A DNA stretch of 64,000 nucleotides. Source: Prolixibacteraceae bacterium (GTDB lineage: Bacteria; Bacteroidota; Bacteroidia; Bacteroidales; Prolixibacteraceae). Both the position numbers and the translations under genes were made by a program. The notes below the pieces were generated by a model. That model was not told where the DNA came from. It worked only from the letters and a program-made list of their open reading frames with translations, and searched no databases. Location: assembly GCA_018648265.1 (NCBI GenBank), contig JABGRN010000006.1, forward strand, positions 44,845 to 108,844. Reading direction: 5' to 3'. This document shows positions 54,019-62,470 of the stretch, in pieces. How positions within the stretch are numbered: the stretch's first letter is position 1; each line of letters begins with the position of its first letter.

Positions 54019-54026
54019 TAATTTTG
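54019..54026 (+). promoter_or_regulatory. Candidate -7 box of the amino-sugar kinase gene
   Basis: TAATTTTG ends 4 bases before the ATG at 54031, an arrangement like that of the toxin gene; transcription would begin near the start codon. The -33 element is not clear. Confidence 0.45.
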
Positions 54027-54030
54027 CAAA

Positions 54031-54870
54031 ATGATTTTAATAGCCGACAGTGGTTCAACAAAAACTACCTGGTTTTATTCTGGTGTAACAATAGGAAATG
54101 AACTTATAACTACACAAGGAATTAATCCATTTTTTCGAACCGCCGACAATATTATTTTGGAGTTGAAAGAAAGTTTAGTACCCCAATTAAAAGGACAAGT
54201 TGAGCAAATTTTTTTTTATGGCGCAGGAATAATAAATAAAGAAAAAGCAAATGTGGTGAGCTTGGCATTAAATAGATTGTTCCCTGATTCAGAAGTTGAG
54301 GTTCAAAGCGATTTAATTGCTGCCGCCCGTGCAACTTTGGGAAATGAACCCGGGATTGCATGTATTTTAGGGACGGGCTGTAATTCGGGATTATACAATG
54401 GAAGTGAGATAACTGCTCATGTTCCACCACTTGGTTTTATTTTGGGAGATGAGGGAAGCGGGGCCGTTTTAGGGCGTAAATTATTGGCAGATTTTCTAAA
54501 AGGAATTATGCCTGAAAATTTATCCCGACAATTTAAAAAACAGTATCCATTTGAATATCCTGATTTTCTTGAAAAAGTATATCGACAAGAAAAACCCAAC
54601 AAATTTCTGGCGCAATTTGTACCATTTATTAAAGAAAATATCAATGAAGAATATTGCAGGTTAATAGTTGAAAATTCTTTTGATGAATTTGTAACCCGAA
54701 ATATTTCGAGGTATTCGGATTTTGCGAAACAAAAAATTTGCTTTGTAGGATCGGTAGCATTTCATTTTCAGAAACAATTAAAAGATGTATTAATCAGAAA
54801 TAATTTGAAATTGGAATTTGTTTTAAAAGAGCCAATGGAAGGCTTGAAACGATTCCATACAAAATTTTAA
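54031..54870 (+). CDS. BadF/BadG-type N-acetylhexosamine kinase (MurK-like or GlcNAc kinase)
   Basis: A 279-residue ASKHA kinase of the BadF/BadG/BcrA group. Motifs are DSGSTKTTW (phosphate loop, residues 5-13), IACILGTGCNSGLYNG and the Gly-rich LGDEGSGAVLG. Such enzymes phosphorylate N-acetylglucosamine or N-acetylmuramic acid at C6. The murQ gene 0.5 kb downstream on the same strand favours a MurK-like role, as in the Tannerella MurTKQ cluster. A MurNAc transporter (MurT-like) is not nearby. Substrate remains unproven. Confidence 0.82.
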   Translation: MILIADSGSTKTTWFYSGVTIGNELITTQGINPFFRTADNIILELKESLVPQLKGQVEQIFFYGAGIINKEKANVVSLALNRLFPDSEVEVQSDLIAAARATLGNEPGIACILGTGCNSGLYNGSEITAHVPPLGFILGDEGSGAVLGRKLLADFLKGIMPENLSRQFKKQYPFEYPDFLEKVYRQEKPNKFLAQFVPFIKENINEEYCRLIVENSFDEFVTRNISRYSDFAKQKICFVGSVAFHFQKQLKDVLIRNNLKLEFVLKEPMEGLKRFHTKF

Positions 54871-54916
54871 AATTTGTAACTAATCAGTGCCCAAAAAGAA
54901 TATTAATAACTTCATC

Positions 54917-54995
54917 TCTGAGTAACTCAGTGTCTTCTTTGTGTGCCTCTGTGAAATAGCTATTACACAAAGTTACTCAAAGTAGCACAAAGTAA
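54917..54995. repeat. gcaaag-class palindrome
   Basis: Left half ctgagtaactcagtgtcttctttgtgtg and right half cacaaagttactcaaagtag pair with one another around gaaatagctattac. Confidence 0.5.
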
Positions 54996-55085
54996 AGTTT
55001 AAGTCTTTTATTAAACCTGGTCAATATTGATATTAAATACACTGGTTAGTTATAAAAATTGAGGCCACTCCGAAAAGTGATTTTT

Positions 55086-55260
55086 CGTCATTGCGAACGG
55101 AGTGAAGCAATCTCAACAAACACATTTACAGCGATTTAGGATTGCTTCGTGCCTCGCAATGACAAATCTATTTTTCAAGATCCTGAAACAAGTTCAGGAT
55201 GACGTTCTAATAAACAATGCTAATTAAAACGTCATGCCGAATTTATTTCGGCATCTCAGC
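55086..55260. repeat. REP-like palindrome cluster
   Basis: Palindromes cgtcattgcgaacggagtga...gcctcgcaatgac (55086-55163), gatcctgaaacaagttcagg-atgacg (55179-55204) and cgtcatgccgaatttatttc-ggcat (55230-55254). They are members of the same repeat family as 43407 and 50334. Confidence 0.7.
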
Positions 55261-55355
55261 TGTTATTTACTTATTATGCCCAATAATTTTGGGTGACCAC
55301 TCGCAATGACGGATATTTTGACTTTTTGGAGTAGGCTAAAAAAAAAATAAATTGA

Positions 55356-56171
55356 ATGAAAAACATTACTGAATCGAGTTCGAATTTTACCAACCTGGAT
55401 AAAATGAGTACGCTCGAATTATTAAAGGGTATTCATAGCGAAGACAAAAAGGTATTACCGGCTGTCGAAAATGTAATCCCTCAAATCGAAAAGCTGGTAA
55501 ACGAAATTGCACCACGGGTAAAAAAAGGTGGCCGCTTGTTTTATATTGGGGCCGGGACCAGTGGTCGCTTGGGAATTTTAGATGCTTCGGAAATACCACC
55601 AACTTACGGTGTAGGTTACGGTTTGGTAATTGGCTTAATTGCAGGGGGGGACCAGGCTATCAGAAAAGCTGTTGAATCGGCAGAAGATGATGAAGGACTT
55701 TCGTGGACGATTTTAAAAGAACACAATATTAATAAACTCGATACAGTTGTGGGAATTGCTGCGTCGGGCCGGACACCTTATGTAATTGGTGCTGTAAAAA
55801 ATGCACGCGAAAACGGGATACTAACTGCTTGCATTACGAGTAATCCGGAAACTTTGCTTGCACAAAATGTCGATATCCCGGTTGAAGCAATTGTTGGGCC
55901 GGAGTTTGTTACTGGAAGTACCCGGATGAAATCGGGGACTGCCCAAAAGTTAATCCTGAATATGATTACAACAACACTGATGATAAAGCTGGGCAGGGTA
56001 AAGGGCAATAAAATGGTTAACATGCAACTTACAAATAAAAAACTGATAGAACGAGGCACCAAAATGATAATGGAAGAATTGGGCTACACTGAAACGAAAT
56101 CAAAGAGATTGCTGATTTTGCATGGTTCGGTTCAAAAGGTGTTTGAGGAATTTAATAGCAATAATCTTTGA
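55356..56171 (+). CDS. murQ: N-acetylmuramic acid 6-phosphate etherase
   Basis: Cleaves the lactyl ether of MurNAc-6-phosphate to GlcNAc-6-phosphate and D-lactate in peptidoglycan recycling. The SIS motif IGAGTSGRLGILDASEIPPTYG contains Glu79, and Glu110 in AVESAEDDEG is in the position expected for the second catalytic acid. GIAASGRTPYVIGA and GSTRMKSGTAQKL are also diagnostic. The 271-residue length is normal to slightly short. It follows the amino-sugar kinase on the same strand, but repeats lie between them. Confidence 0.96.
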   Translation: MKNITESSSNFTNLDKMSTLELLKGIHSEDKKVLPAVENVIPQIEKLVNEIAPRVKKGGRLFYIGAGTSGRLGILDASEIPPTYGVGYGLVIGLIAGGDQAIRKAVESAEDDEGLSWTILKEHNINKLDTVVGIAASGRTPYVIGAVKNARENGILTACITSNPETLLAQNVDIPVEAIVGPEFVTGSTRMKSGTAQKLILNMITTTLMIKLGRVKGNKMVNMQLTNKKLIERGTKMIMEELGYTETKSKRLLILHGSVQKVFEEFNSNNL

Positions 56172-56189
56172 ACAATTCTCTTATTTGTT

Positions 56190-56222
56190 TGGTTATTCCA
56201 GTCAAAAAAATGATATATTTGT
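56190..56222 (+). promoter_or_regulatory. Promoter after murQ, reading toward the SusC gene
   Basis: TTGG (56190-56193), a 21-base spacer and TATATTTG (56215-56222) match the Bacteroidota consensus. No ORF of credible length begins in the next 180 bp, which end in an intrinsic terminator. Confidence 0.6.
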
Positions 56223-56227
56223 CACTT

Positions 56228-56410
56228 GAAAATCGTTCAAAAACATGCAATACTAAACAGGGAATAATTTGTTAGAAATTGTATTATAATATTTAAGATT
56301 AATCATCGGGCTTGTCGTTCTGGCAAGCTTGTGGTTTATTAGGTTTAGTTGGTTTAGGTTAGTTCCCTTGAATGGGGACAGAAAAGGCTGTCAGAGGACA
56401 GCCTTTTTGT
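56228..56410 (+). ncRNA. Candidate small RNA or attenuated leader
   Basis: An about 180-nt region bounded by a promoter-like element and a strong terminator. Two internal hairpins are visible: gcttgtcgttctggcaagc (56309-56327) and gttccc/ggggac (about 56362-56379). No protein ORF fits: the 76-codon track ORF at 56329 runs straight through the terminator. It could be an independent RNA or an attenuator ahead of the SusC gene. Confidence 0.4.
56382..56408 (+). terminator. Strong intrinsic terminator upstream of the SusC gene
   Basis: Stem aaaggctgtc (56383-56392) with gacagccttt (56397-56406), loop agag, followed by T. It lies 379 bp before the SusC start, so it ends the small RNA candidate or acts as an attenuator. 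Confidence 0.85.
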
Positions 56411-56786
56411 ATTTTTCAAGACCCTGTACATTAGCTCTTTATACGAACACACATCTTAAACATGTTCCAAAACATACGAAAAAATATGGTTTCGTAAAAT
56501 ATATTTTGCTTTTTTCGGTAACGTTAACGACCATTTTTTTAGAAGAAGAAATAAGTTGAAAAAAAACGAGAAATGGTGATTCATTAAACGCGGATTCCCA
56601 AAATATTTATTTAAAATTGAAACAAAAAGACTAATAACTAAATAAACTAATAAACTTAATGCCTATGTAAATATCTGTCGTTTCGAATTTAAAAAGGGAA
56701 TCGGTAAACAAATTCGAATATTCCCAAAATCAATTTTGAATTCTTTTTTGAATAATTACAATTTAATAATTAAACAAATCAAACCT
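56409..56786. other. Leader region of the SusC gene
   Basis: An AT-rich stretch between the terminator and the SusC ATG at 56787. A weak TATATTTTG-like box is present near 56500, but no gene, operator or repeat was recognised. No anti-sigma/ECF pair lies beside the genes. Confidence 0.4.
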
Positions 56787-59700
56787 ATGAAAAAAAACAC
56801 AACGCAAAGTTCTTTGCTAAGTAAACGATTTTCGTTACTGGCAAAGTTATTTTTGGTTGGGATTTTTCTTATTTCTCAACTTGGGGCAATGGCCCAGCAA
56901 AAAACAATTACCGGAACAGTGGTTGGCGATGATGGGGTACCAATCCCCGGAGTTACTGTTTTTGTAAAAGGAACAACATCGGGTACTGTATCCGATATTG
57001 ACGGAAATTTTTCACTGACAAATGTACCTGAAAGTGCAACTCTGGCATTCTCATTTGTTGGTATGAAAACACAGGAAATTGTTGTTGGAAATCAAACATC
57101 AATAAATGTAACTTTGGCGGTTGATGCCATCGGTCTCGATGAGGTGATTGCCATTGGTTATGGTACGGCTCGTAAAAGTGACTTAACCGGAGCTATTGTT
57201 AACGTTAAGGCCGAAGAGCTTATTAAGTACCAACCTGCCAACGTTCAGGAATTATTACGTTCTGCAGTACCTGGATTAAAAGTGGGTTACAGCACCAGTG
57301 CAAAAAACACACCTGATTTTGAGGTTCGTGGTGACAACACAATTAAATCAGATGATGATGACGAAACATCTGCAAACCGCCCTTTGATTGTACTGGATGG
57401 TACTATCTTTAATGGTGACATTGCAGAAATCAATGTTAATGACATTGAAACTGTTGACGTATTAAAAGATGCCAGTGCCGCATCTATTTACGGTTCGCGT
57501 GCATCAAACGGTGTTATTGTATTTACTACTAAAAAAGGTGCTTTCGGTAAACCTATGATTAGGGTTTCAGGGAAATATGGTATTGTAACAAAAGGTGTAA
57601 GAAACGAAACCATGAAAGGCGAAGAAATGCTGGGATGGCTGGTTGACTTGCAGGAATCGCTTACCAACAATATTGGTGAGCCATGGTCTGAATTTGATGA
57701 TCCCCGTAAATTATCGGGTGGCGACCTTGATGCATGGAAAACCGCAAGTGGTATTGCCGGTGAATCTAACCAAGACGTAATAAACGGAAGGTGGTTGGAA
57801 ACATTGGGATTGGATAGCGATGAAATAATGAATTTCCAGGCAGGCAGGGAATTTGACTGGCAGGATTTCTTATTCACTACCGGTGAAAGGCACGATTATG
57901 ACGTTAGTATTTCAGGTCGTACCGAAAGAGTGTCTTATTACTGGTCCGTAGGAATGATAGACAGTGAAAGCGTTCAACTTGATGAAAAATACTCATCCAT
58001 TACATCACGTTTAAACCTTGAAGTTGAAGTTACTGATTTTTTGAGTACTGGGATTTATGCGAATTTTACTTACATGAACGAAGGTAACAGAGCTATTGAT
58101 GGTGGTGGGTACCGTACAGCTTCACCCTACGATAGCCCATGGGAAGCCAGAGTTTGGGGTGACCCGGACATTGTGGATACCGGTGGAGTATTCCGATACC
58201 CAAACGAATATTTGAAACAAAATCTTTCAGGTTCAAACCGGAGTAATTCTTACCTCTCATCCGCATATTATGAAAGGAATTACGACGAATACCGTATATT
58301 TCCAACCATGTTTGTCAAAGCAACTTTGCCATTTGGCATTACCATCGAAACCAAAATGACAACCCGATTGAATTTCAGAAAAAGATTTGAATATGAAGAT
58401 AGCGGAAACCCGGAATGGGGACATGGAGGAGAAGTACGCAGGCGACATAATCAAACCTTCGAATGGCAATGGGATAATATTTTAAACTGGACCAAGGAGT
58501 TTGGAGAACATCGTTTTAATGCAACCGGACTTATAAATGCAGAACGTAGCCAAAGTTGGTACACCGATGCACAAAATTCGAATTTGCAACCAACAGAAGC
58601 TTTAGGATTTCATGGTATTGGATTTGGTATTAACCCAATTGTAGGTTCTGATGACCAGGCCGTAACCAGAACAGCTTTAATGGGACGTGTTAATTATGGA
58701 TTCAGCAATCGTTACAACTTTTCAGCATCTATACGCCAGGACGGTTATTCCCGTTTTGGAGAAAACTATGTTCATGCTACCTTCCCTTCGGTTTCGGCAG
58801 CCTGGACAATTACCAATGAAGCCTTTATGTCTGCCAGGCCCGATTGGATGGAATTCCTGAAAATTCGTGCCAGTTGGGGCGTAAACGGTAACTCCAGTGG
58901 TCTTTCTTCGTATGCAGCTTATTCTAACTTGGATCGAAGTAAATACCTGAACTGGTCAGGAGGTTATTTCCCGGCAAACCGCTTAACAGTTGGAAGAATA
59001 GCTAATCCAAACCTGGCATGGGAGAAAAACGATGCCTTTAACCTGGCTCTTGACTATGGCCTTTGGGACGGACGAGTGAGAGGTTCATTGGATGTATATT
59101 CAGCGAATACAACCGATTTGTTGTTAAACAAAAAACTCCCGGTTTTAACTGGTTTTAACGAGATTACAACCAACGTGGGTAATTTGAAAAACACAGGTTT
59201 TGACTTATCTGTTAATACCATGAATGTTGATAACAATGATTTCACATGGACAACCAGTTTTAATGTAAGTTATAACAAAAATGAAATTGTATCCTTAACC
59301 GGAGAAGAGGTTGAAATGACCGATGCGGATGGGAATACCTATATGGCTGAACCGGATGATTTTGACAACGGATGGTTTATTGGTCAAAATAAAGATGTAA
59401 TCTGGAATTTTGAAATGGGAGATGTTTACACTACAGATGAAGCTGCTGAAGCTGCTGAGTGGGGATTAAAGCCCGGTGATTTCAGGATTATAGATCAGAA
59501 TAACGATGGTGTACTTAACACTGATGATAAAGTATTCCAGGGTTTATCTAAAAATCCATGGTACCTTACTTTAAGAAACGATTTTACCTATAAAAACTTT
59601 GATATGGGTATTGTCTTTTTAAGCAAATTAGGTTATAACGCAGGAAGTTCGTTGCCATTTAACGAAGACCAAACCTACATTAAAAACCACAACTGGTGGG

Positions 59701-59996
59701 CCAGTATTGACTACTGGATGCCGGATAACCAACTTAGTGATTTCGCCAGGATAAATTCAAATCGACTAAACAGTGATATGAGGATTTATGTGCCAAAAGA
59801 CTACTTACGTTTACAAAATTTATCTATAGGCTACAACCTTCCTTCTGATTTATTGGAATCTGTTAAGATAAGCCGTGCTCGTGTTGCATTTAATGCTGAT
59901 AACGTACTTGTACTTACTAAATGGTACGAGGGAGATCCGGAATCAAATGTTGAGATGCCAAGAACATTCTCCTTTAGTGTTGACTTTTCTTTCTAA
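56787..59996 (+). CDS. SusC/RagA-type TonB-linked outer-membrane transporter
   Basis: A 1069-residue outer-membrane importer. A signal peptide (about 1-35, ending LGAMAQ) is followed by the carboxypeptidase-regulatory-like domain (about 38-112: ITGTVVGDDGVPIPGVTVFV), the plug with the SusC marker DVLKDASAASIYGSRASNGV (about 225-250), and a 22-stranded barrel. It ends with FSFSVDFSF, ending in an aromatic residue as expected. The Met at 56787 is preferred to the track start (56736) because it begins a normal signal peptide. With the SusD partner it would bind and import an oligosaccharide; the glycan is not known because no hydrolase is next to it. Confidence 0.95.
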   Translation: MKKNTTQSSLLSKRFSLLAKLFLVGIFLISQLGAMAQQKTITGTVVGDDGVPIPGVTVFVKGTTSGTVSDIDGNFSLTNVPESATLAFSFVGMKTQEIVVGNQTSINVTLAVDAIGLDEVIAIGYGTARKSDLTGAIVNVKAEELIKYQPANVQELLRSAVPGLKVGYSTSAKNTPDFEVRGDNTIKSDDDDETSANRPLIVLDGTIFNGDIAEINVNDIETVDVLKDASAASIYGSRASNGVIVFTTKKGAFGKPMIRVSGKYGIVTKGVRNETMKGEEMLGWLVDLQESLTNNIGEPWSEFDDPRKLSGGDLDAWKTASGIAGESNQDVINGRWLETLGLDSDEIMNFQAGREFDWQDFLFTTGERHDYDVSISGRTERVSYYWSVGMIDSESVQLDEKYSSITSRLNLEVEVTDFLSTGIYANFTYMNEGNRAIDGGGYRTASPYDSPWEARVWGDPDIVDTGGVFRYPNEYLKQNLSGSNRSNSYLSSAYYERNYDEYRIFPTMFVKATLPFGITIETKMTTRLNFRKRFEYEDSGNPEWGHGGEVRRRHNQTFEWQWDNILNWTKEFGEHRFNATGLINAERSQSWYTDAQNSNLQPTEALGFHGIGFGINPIVGSDDQAVTRTALMGRVNYGFSNRYNFSASIRQDGYSRFGENYVHATFPSVSAAWTITNEAFMSARPDWMEFLKIRASWGVNGNSSGLSSYAAYSNLDRSKYLNWSGGYFPANRLTVGRIANPNLAWEKNDAFNLALDYGLWDGRVRGSLDVYSANTTDLLLNKKLPVLTGFNEITTNVGNLKNTGFDLSVNTMNVDNNDFTWTTSFNVSYNKNEIVSLTGEEVEMTDADGNTYMAEPDDFDNGWFIGQNKDVIWNFEMGDVYTTDEAAEAAEWGLKPGDFRIIDQNNDGVLNTDDKVFQGLSKNPWYLTLRNDFTYKNFDMGIVFLSKLGYNAGSSLPFNEDQTYIKNHNWWASIDYWMPDNQLSDFARINSNRLNSDMRIYVPKDYLRLQNLSIGYNLPSDLLESVKISRARVAFNADNVLVLTKWYEGDPESNVEMPRTFSFSVDFSF

Positions 59997-60056
59997 ACCA
60001 ACATGAGGAAATTAAAGTTTAAATTAAAGAATTATTTAATGCTTAAAAATAAAGAG

Positions 60057-62129
60057 ATGAAAAAAATAAAAAATATCGCGGGATTGGTACTTGTCATACT
60101 GCTTACATTTACTATATCGTGCAACGAGGACTTTCTGGTGGAAGAACCAATGTCATTCCTTAGCCCGGAGAATACATTCAAGGATGCAGCTGGTTTGCAA
60201 TCTGCATTGGATGCAGCCATGTATCAAGTTTTTGACCAGGTGCAAGGTGATGGTAGGGAACTACAGTTCAATCACAATATGAGTGAAGTTACAGCTGTTA
60301 CTAAAACTGATGCCCAGGCTTCTTATGCCGACCTGGTAACTTATTTTACACCTTATAATGATAACCAGGCGCCAGCGGGTAGAAGTGTAGAATCCTACGA
60401 AAATGACTACAGAGGACTTAAAGCCGTTAATACGGTTATCGATTACATCGACCAACCTGAATGGGGAGGCGGAGATGCTGATCCTGAAAGGAATCACTTA
60501 TTAGGAAGTGCTTATTTTTTGCGTGGCTTCTTCTACATGCAGTTAACCATGCAATTCGGAAACGTTGCGTTCCCATTGAATGTTGTTTCTGAAGCACGCC
60601 AGGATTTTAAAGTGTTCAATATGCAGGGAATTTGGGATCAAATGATTACCGACCTGGAATATGCAGTAAAATGGGTAAAACCAATAAGTGAGTTGCCAAA
60701 AGGCCAAGCACCGAATGCTGCTGCAAGAATGTTGCTTGCCAAGTTTTATATCCTTAACGAAAGGTTTGCCGATGCCGAAGCACAAATGGACGCTGTTATC
60801 AACAGCGGCGAATCGCAACTGTTTACCGATGCGATGGTTGGTAGAGATTCGGTTATGGTTGGTAATCAGATAAATCCTTACCACGAAAAAGGTTGGGAAG
60901 GTAGTGGAAAAGCAGAGGAATTAATTCTTCCGGGAGCAAGTGCCATTGTAGCTGCCGATGCAATAAATGTTTTACATACAAATTATGATGGTGAACCTGA
61001 TCCATTCGGTGCAGAATTTGGTACTCAAAAATTAACAAATAAGGAGGGTATATGGTTGATGACAAATGCCCCTTTTCTAGATGGAAGAATAAGAGAGTCG
61101 GCCTCTGTTCGTAGCTGGGGGCCTAACTTTGGTACCAAAACATTCAGGGCTTTTACTCCCGATGGTAAAATTGGCTTTGAAGCCGACCAGGGTTATAAAG
61201 GTTTAATGATGCTGAAATGGGGCCGTGGCCAGGGTTTTTCCGGACCTACTAACTATGGTGAATATGAAATTTGGCAATATAATGGCGAAATGGATTATCA
61301 GGACTACCGCCATAAGCCGGGTAACTTCTTCTGGATGGAAGATTTGGTTTATGACTATGAACCGTTAAATGGTACTTCGCCTTATTACCGTAAAAATGCA
61401 CAGCTATGGGCTGACGACGGAACGCTTCTTTGCGAAGATACTCTTCGTTGCTGGTTTAGCTTCCCGCTGTATAAAAAGTGGGGGCAAAACTATGAAAGTA
61501 ATGTTAGAAGGCAGCATGGTGGAAGACAAAGCACTTATATTTTAAGAAAAGCTGAAGCTTATTTGATTCGTGCAGAAGCAAGATTCTGGCAAGGCGATTT
61601 GGCAGGGATGCTTGAAGATGTTAATATCATCCGCGAACGCGCCAATGCTAAAGTAACATTTACCATGGCAGATGCTCAGACAGCCGGCTTAAGTATGGTT
61701 ATGGACGAACGTGCCCGCGAATTGTATGGCGAGGAATTCAGGCACGATGAAATGGTGCGTTGGTCAGTAGCTTATGCCAAGACTGGAAAAAGTTGTTACA
61801 ACGGAAAAACTTATTCGATTTCCGGAAACGATATTGAAACATCATTATCGGCAAATAGTTTCTATTACGATAGGATGATGGAGAAAAATAATTACTTCAT
61901 CGAACAAACTCCATGGAAAACGTATCCGGATGTTAAATACAGAATAGAGCCAATGCACATTTGGTGGCCGGTTTACGAACCATTCCTTATTGGGAATGTT
62001 GGTGCCATTTTAAACCAAACAACAGGTTACGAAGGTTCTGCTGGGAATATTGAACCCTTAGTTCACGTTGTTCAACCAGCTGGTGTACCTAATGTAGATC
62101 CGCAATATGCCGTTGAACCACCAGAATAG
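60057..62129 (+). CDS. SusD/RagB-type glycan-binding lipoprotein
   Basis: A 690-residue surface lipoprotein partnering SusC. Met at 60057 (MKKIKNIAGL) gives a proper signal sequence with lipobox TISC-N; the track start (60003) would add 18 residues. The SusD start (FLVEEPMSFLSPENTFKD), the TPR-like helices with NHLLGSAYFLRGFFYMQL, and the C-terminal RARELYGEEFRHDEMVRW are typical. It is longer than the usual 500-600 residues, mostly through loops in the region 290-440 (EGIWLMTNAPFLDGRIRESA). It begins 60 bp after the SusC stop. Confidence 0.94.
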   Translation: MKKIKNIAGLVLVILLTFTISCNEDFLVEEPMSFLSPENTFKDAAGLQSALDAAMYQVFDQVQGDGRELQFNHNMSEVTAVTKTDAQASYADLVTYFTPYNDNQAPAGRSVESYENDYRGLKAVNTVIDYIDQPEWGGGDADPERNHLLGSAYFLRGFFYMQLTMQFGNVAFPLNVVSEARQDFKVFNMQGIWDQMITDLEYAVKWVKPISELPKGQAPNAAARMLLAKFYILNERFADAEAQMDAVINSGESQLFTDAMVGRDSVMVGNQINPYHEKGWEGSGKAEELILPGASAIVAADAINVLHTNYDGEPDPFGAEFGTQKLTNKEGIWLMTNAPFLDGRIRESASVRSWGPNFGTKTFRAFTPDGKIGFEADQGYKGLMMLKWGRGQGFSGPTNYGEYEIWQYNGEMDYQDYRHKPGNFFWMEDLVYDYEPLNGTSPYYRKNAQLWADDGTLLCEDTLRCWFSFPLYKKWGQNYESNVRRQHGGRQSTYILRKAEAYLIRAEARFWQGDLAGMLEDVNIIRERANAKVTFTMADAQTAGLSMVMDERARELYGEEFRHDEMVRWSVAYAKTGKSCYNGKTYSISGNDIETSLSANSFYYDRMMEKNNYFIEQTPWKTYPDVKYRIEPMHIWWPVYEPFLIGNVGAILNQTTGYEGSAGNIEPLVHVVQPAGVPNVDPQYAVEPPE

Positions 62130-62140
62130 GCTCTTATTTA

Positions 62141-62178
62141 TTAATTCATCTGTTGGCTTCAGCCATCAGATGAATTAA
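62141..62178 (+). terminator. Hairpin after the SusD gene
   Basis: Stem ttaattcatctg (62141-62152) with cagatgaattaa (62167-62178), no strong T tract. It may protect the mRNA end or terminate weakly. Confidence 0.5.
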
Positions 62179-62317
62179 AATCTATTTAAAATAAAGTACT
62201 TAACCAAATGAATGATGAATAAGGTAGTAATCAGGAAAGTCTTTATTATTTCCTGATTATTAGCAAGTTTTTTTCATAAGATTACCATAAATGGTAAATT
62301 TAGTTTGGTTATTTTGT

Positions 62318-62345
62318 AAGGGTGTCGATATTCGACACCCTTTCT
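62318..62345 (+). terminator. Intrinsic terminator after SusC/SusD
   Basis: Stem aagggtgtcga (62318-62328) with tcgacaccctt (62332-62342) followed by tct. Clear GC-rich hairpin. Confidence 0.75.
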
Positions 62346-62404
62346 AATTTTACTCAATCACTCAAACAATAAAACCTTGATTGTTCAAACTTTCACTTTT
62401 AAAG

Positions 62405-62433
62405 TTTGATTCTATTTAAAATAATTATTTTTG
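62405..62433 (+). promoter_or_regulatory. Candidate promoter of the serine-hydrolase-like gene
   Basis: TTTG (62405-62408), a 17-base spacer and TATTTTTG (62426-62433), with the ATG 37 bases further on. The gene is thus probably transcribed apart from SusC/SusD. Confidence 0.5.
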
Positions 62434-62470
62434 CGATTGCGTATTAAATAATATATCAAAATATTGGCAA

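Larger units (their letters stand above)
54871..55355. other. Repeat cluster between the kinase and murQ
   Basis: The 485-bp gap contains a gtaactcagtgtct / caaagttactcaaag palindrome (54917-54995), then at least three cgtcattgcg- and cgtcatgccg-type palindromes (55086-55260). No ORF was found. Confidence 0.6.
62130..62470. other. Spacer with two hairpins and a promoter
   Basis: The 341-bp gap between the SusD and serine-hydrolase-like genes holds hairpins at 62141-62178 and 62318-62342 and a promoter-like TATTTTTG box (62426-62433, TTTG at 62405-62408). Confidence 0.5.

Noticed and set aside
56329-56559. 76-residue track ORF between murQ and the SusC gene
   Set aside because: It runs through a strong terminator, has no recognisable motif or ribosome-binding signal, and reads as low-quality sequence with many aromatic and Lys residues.
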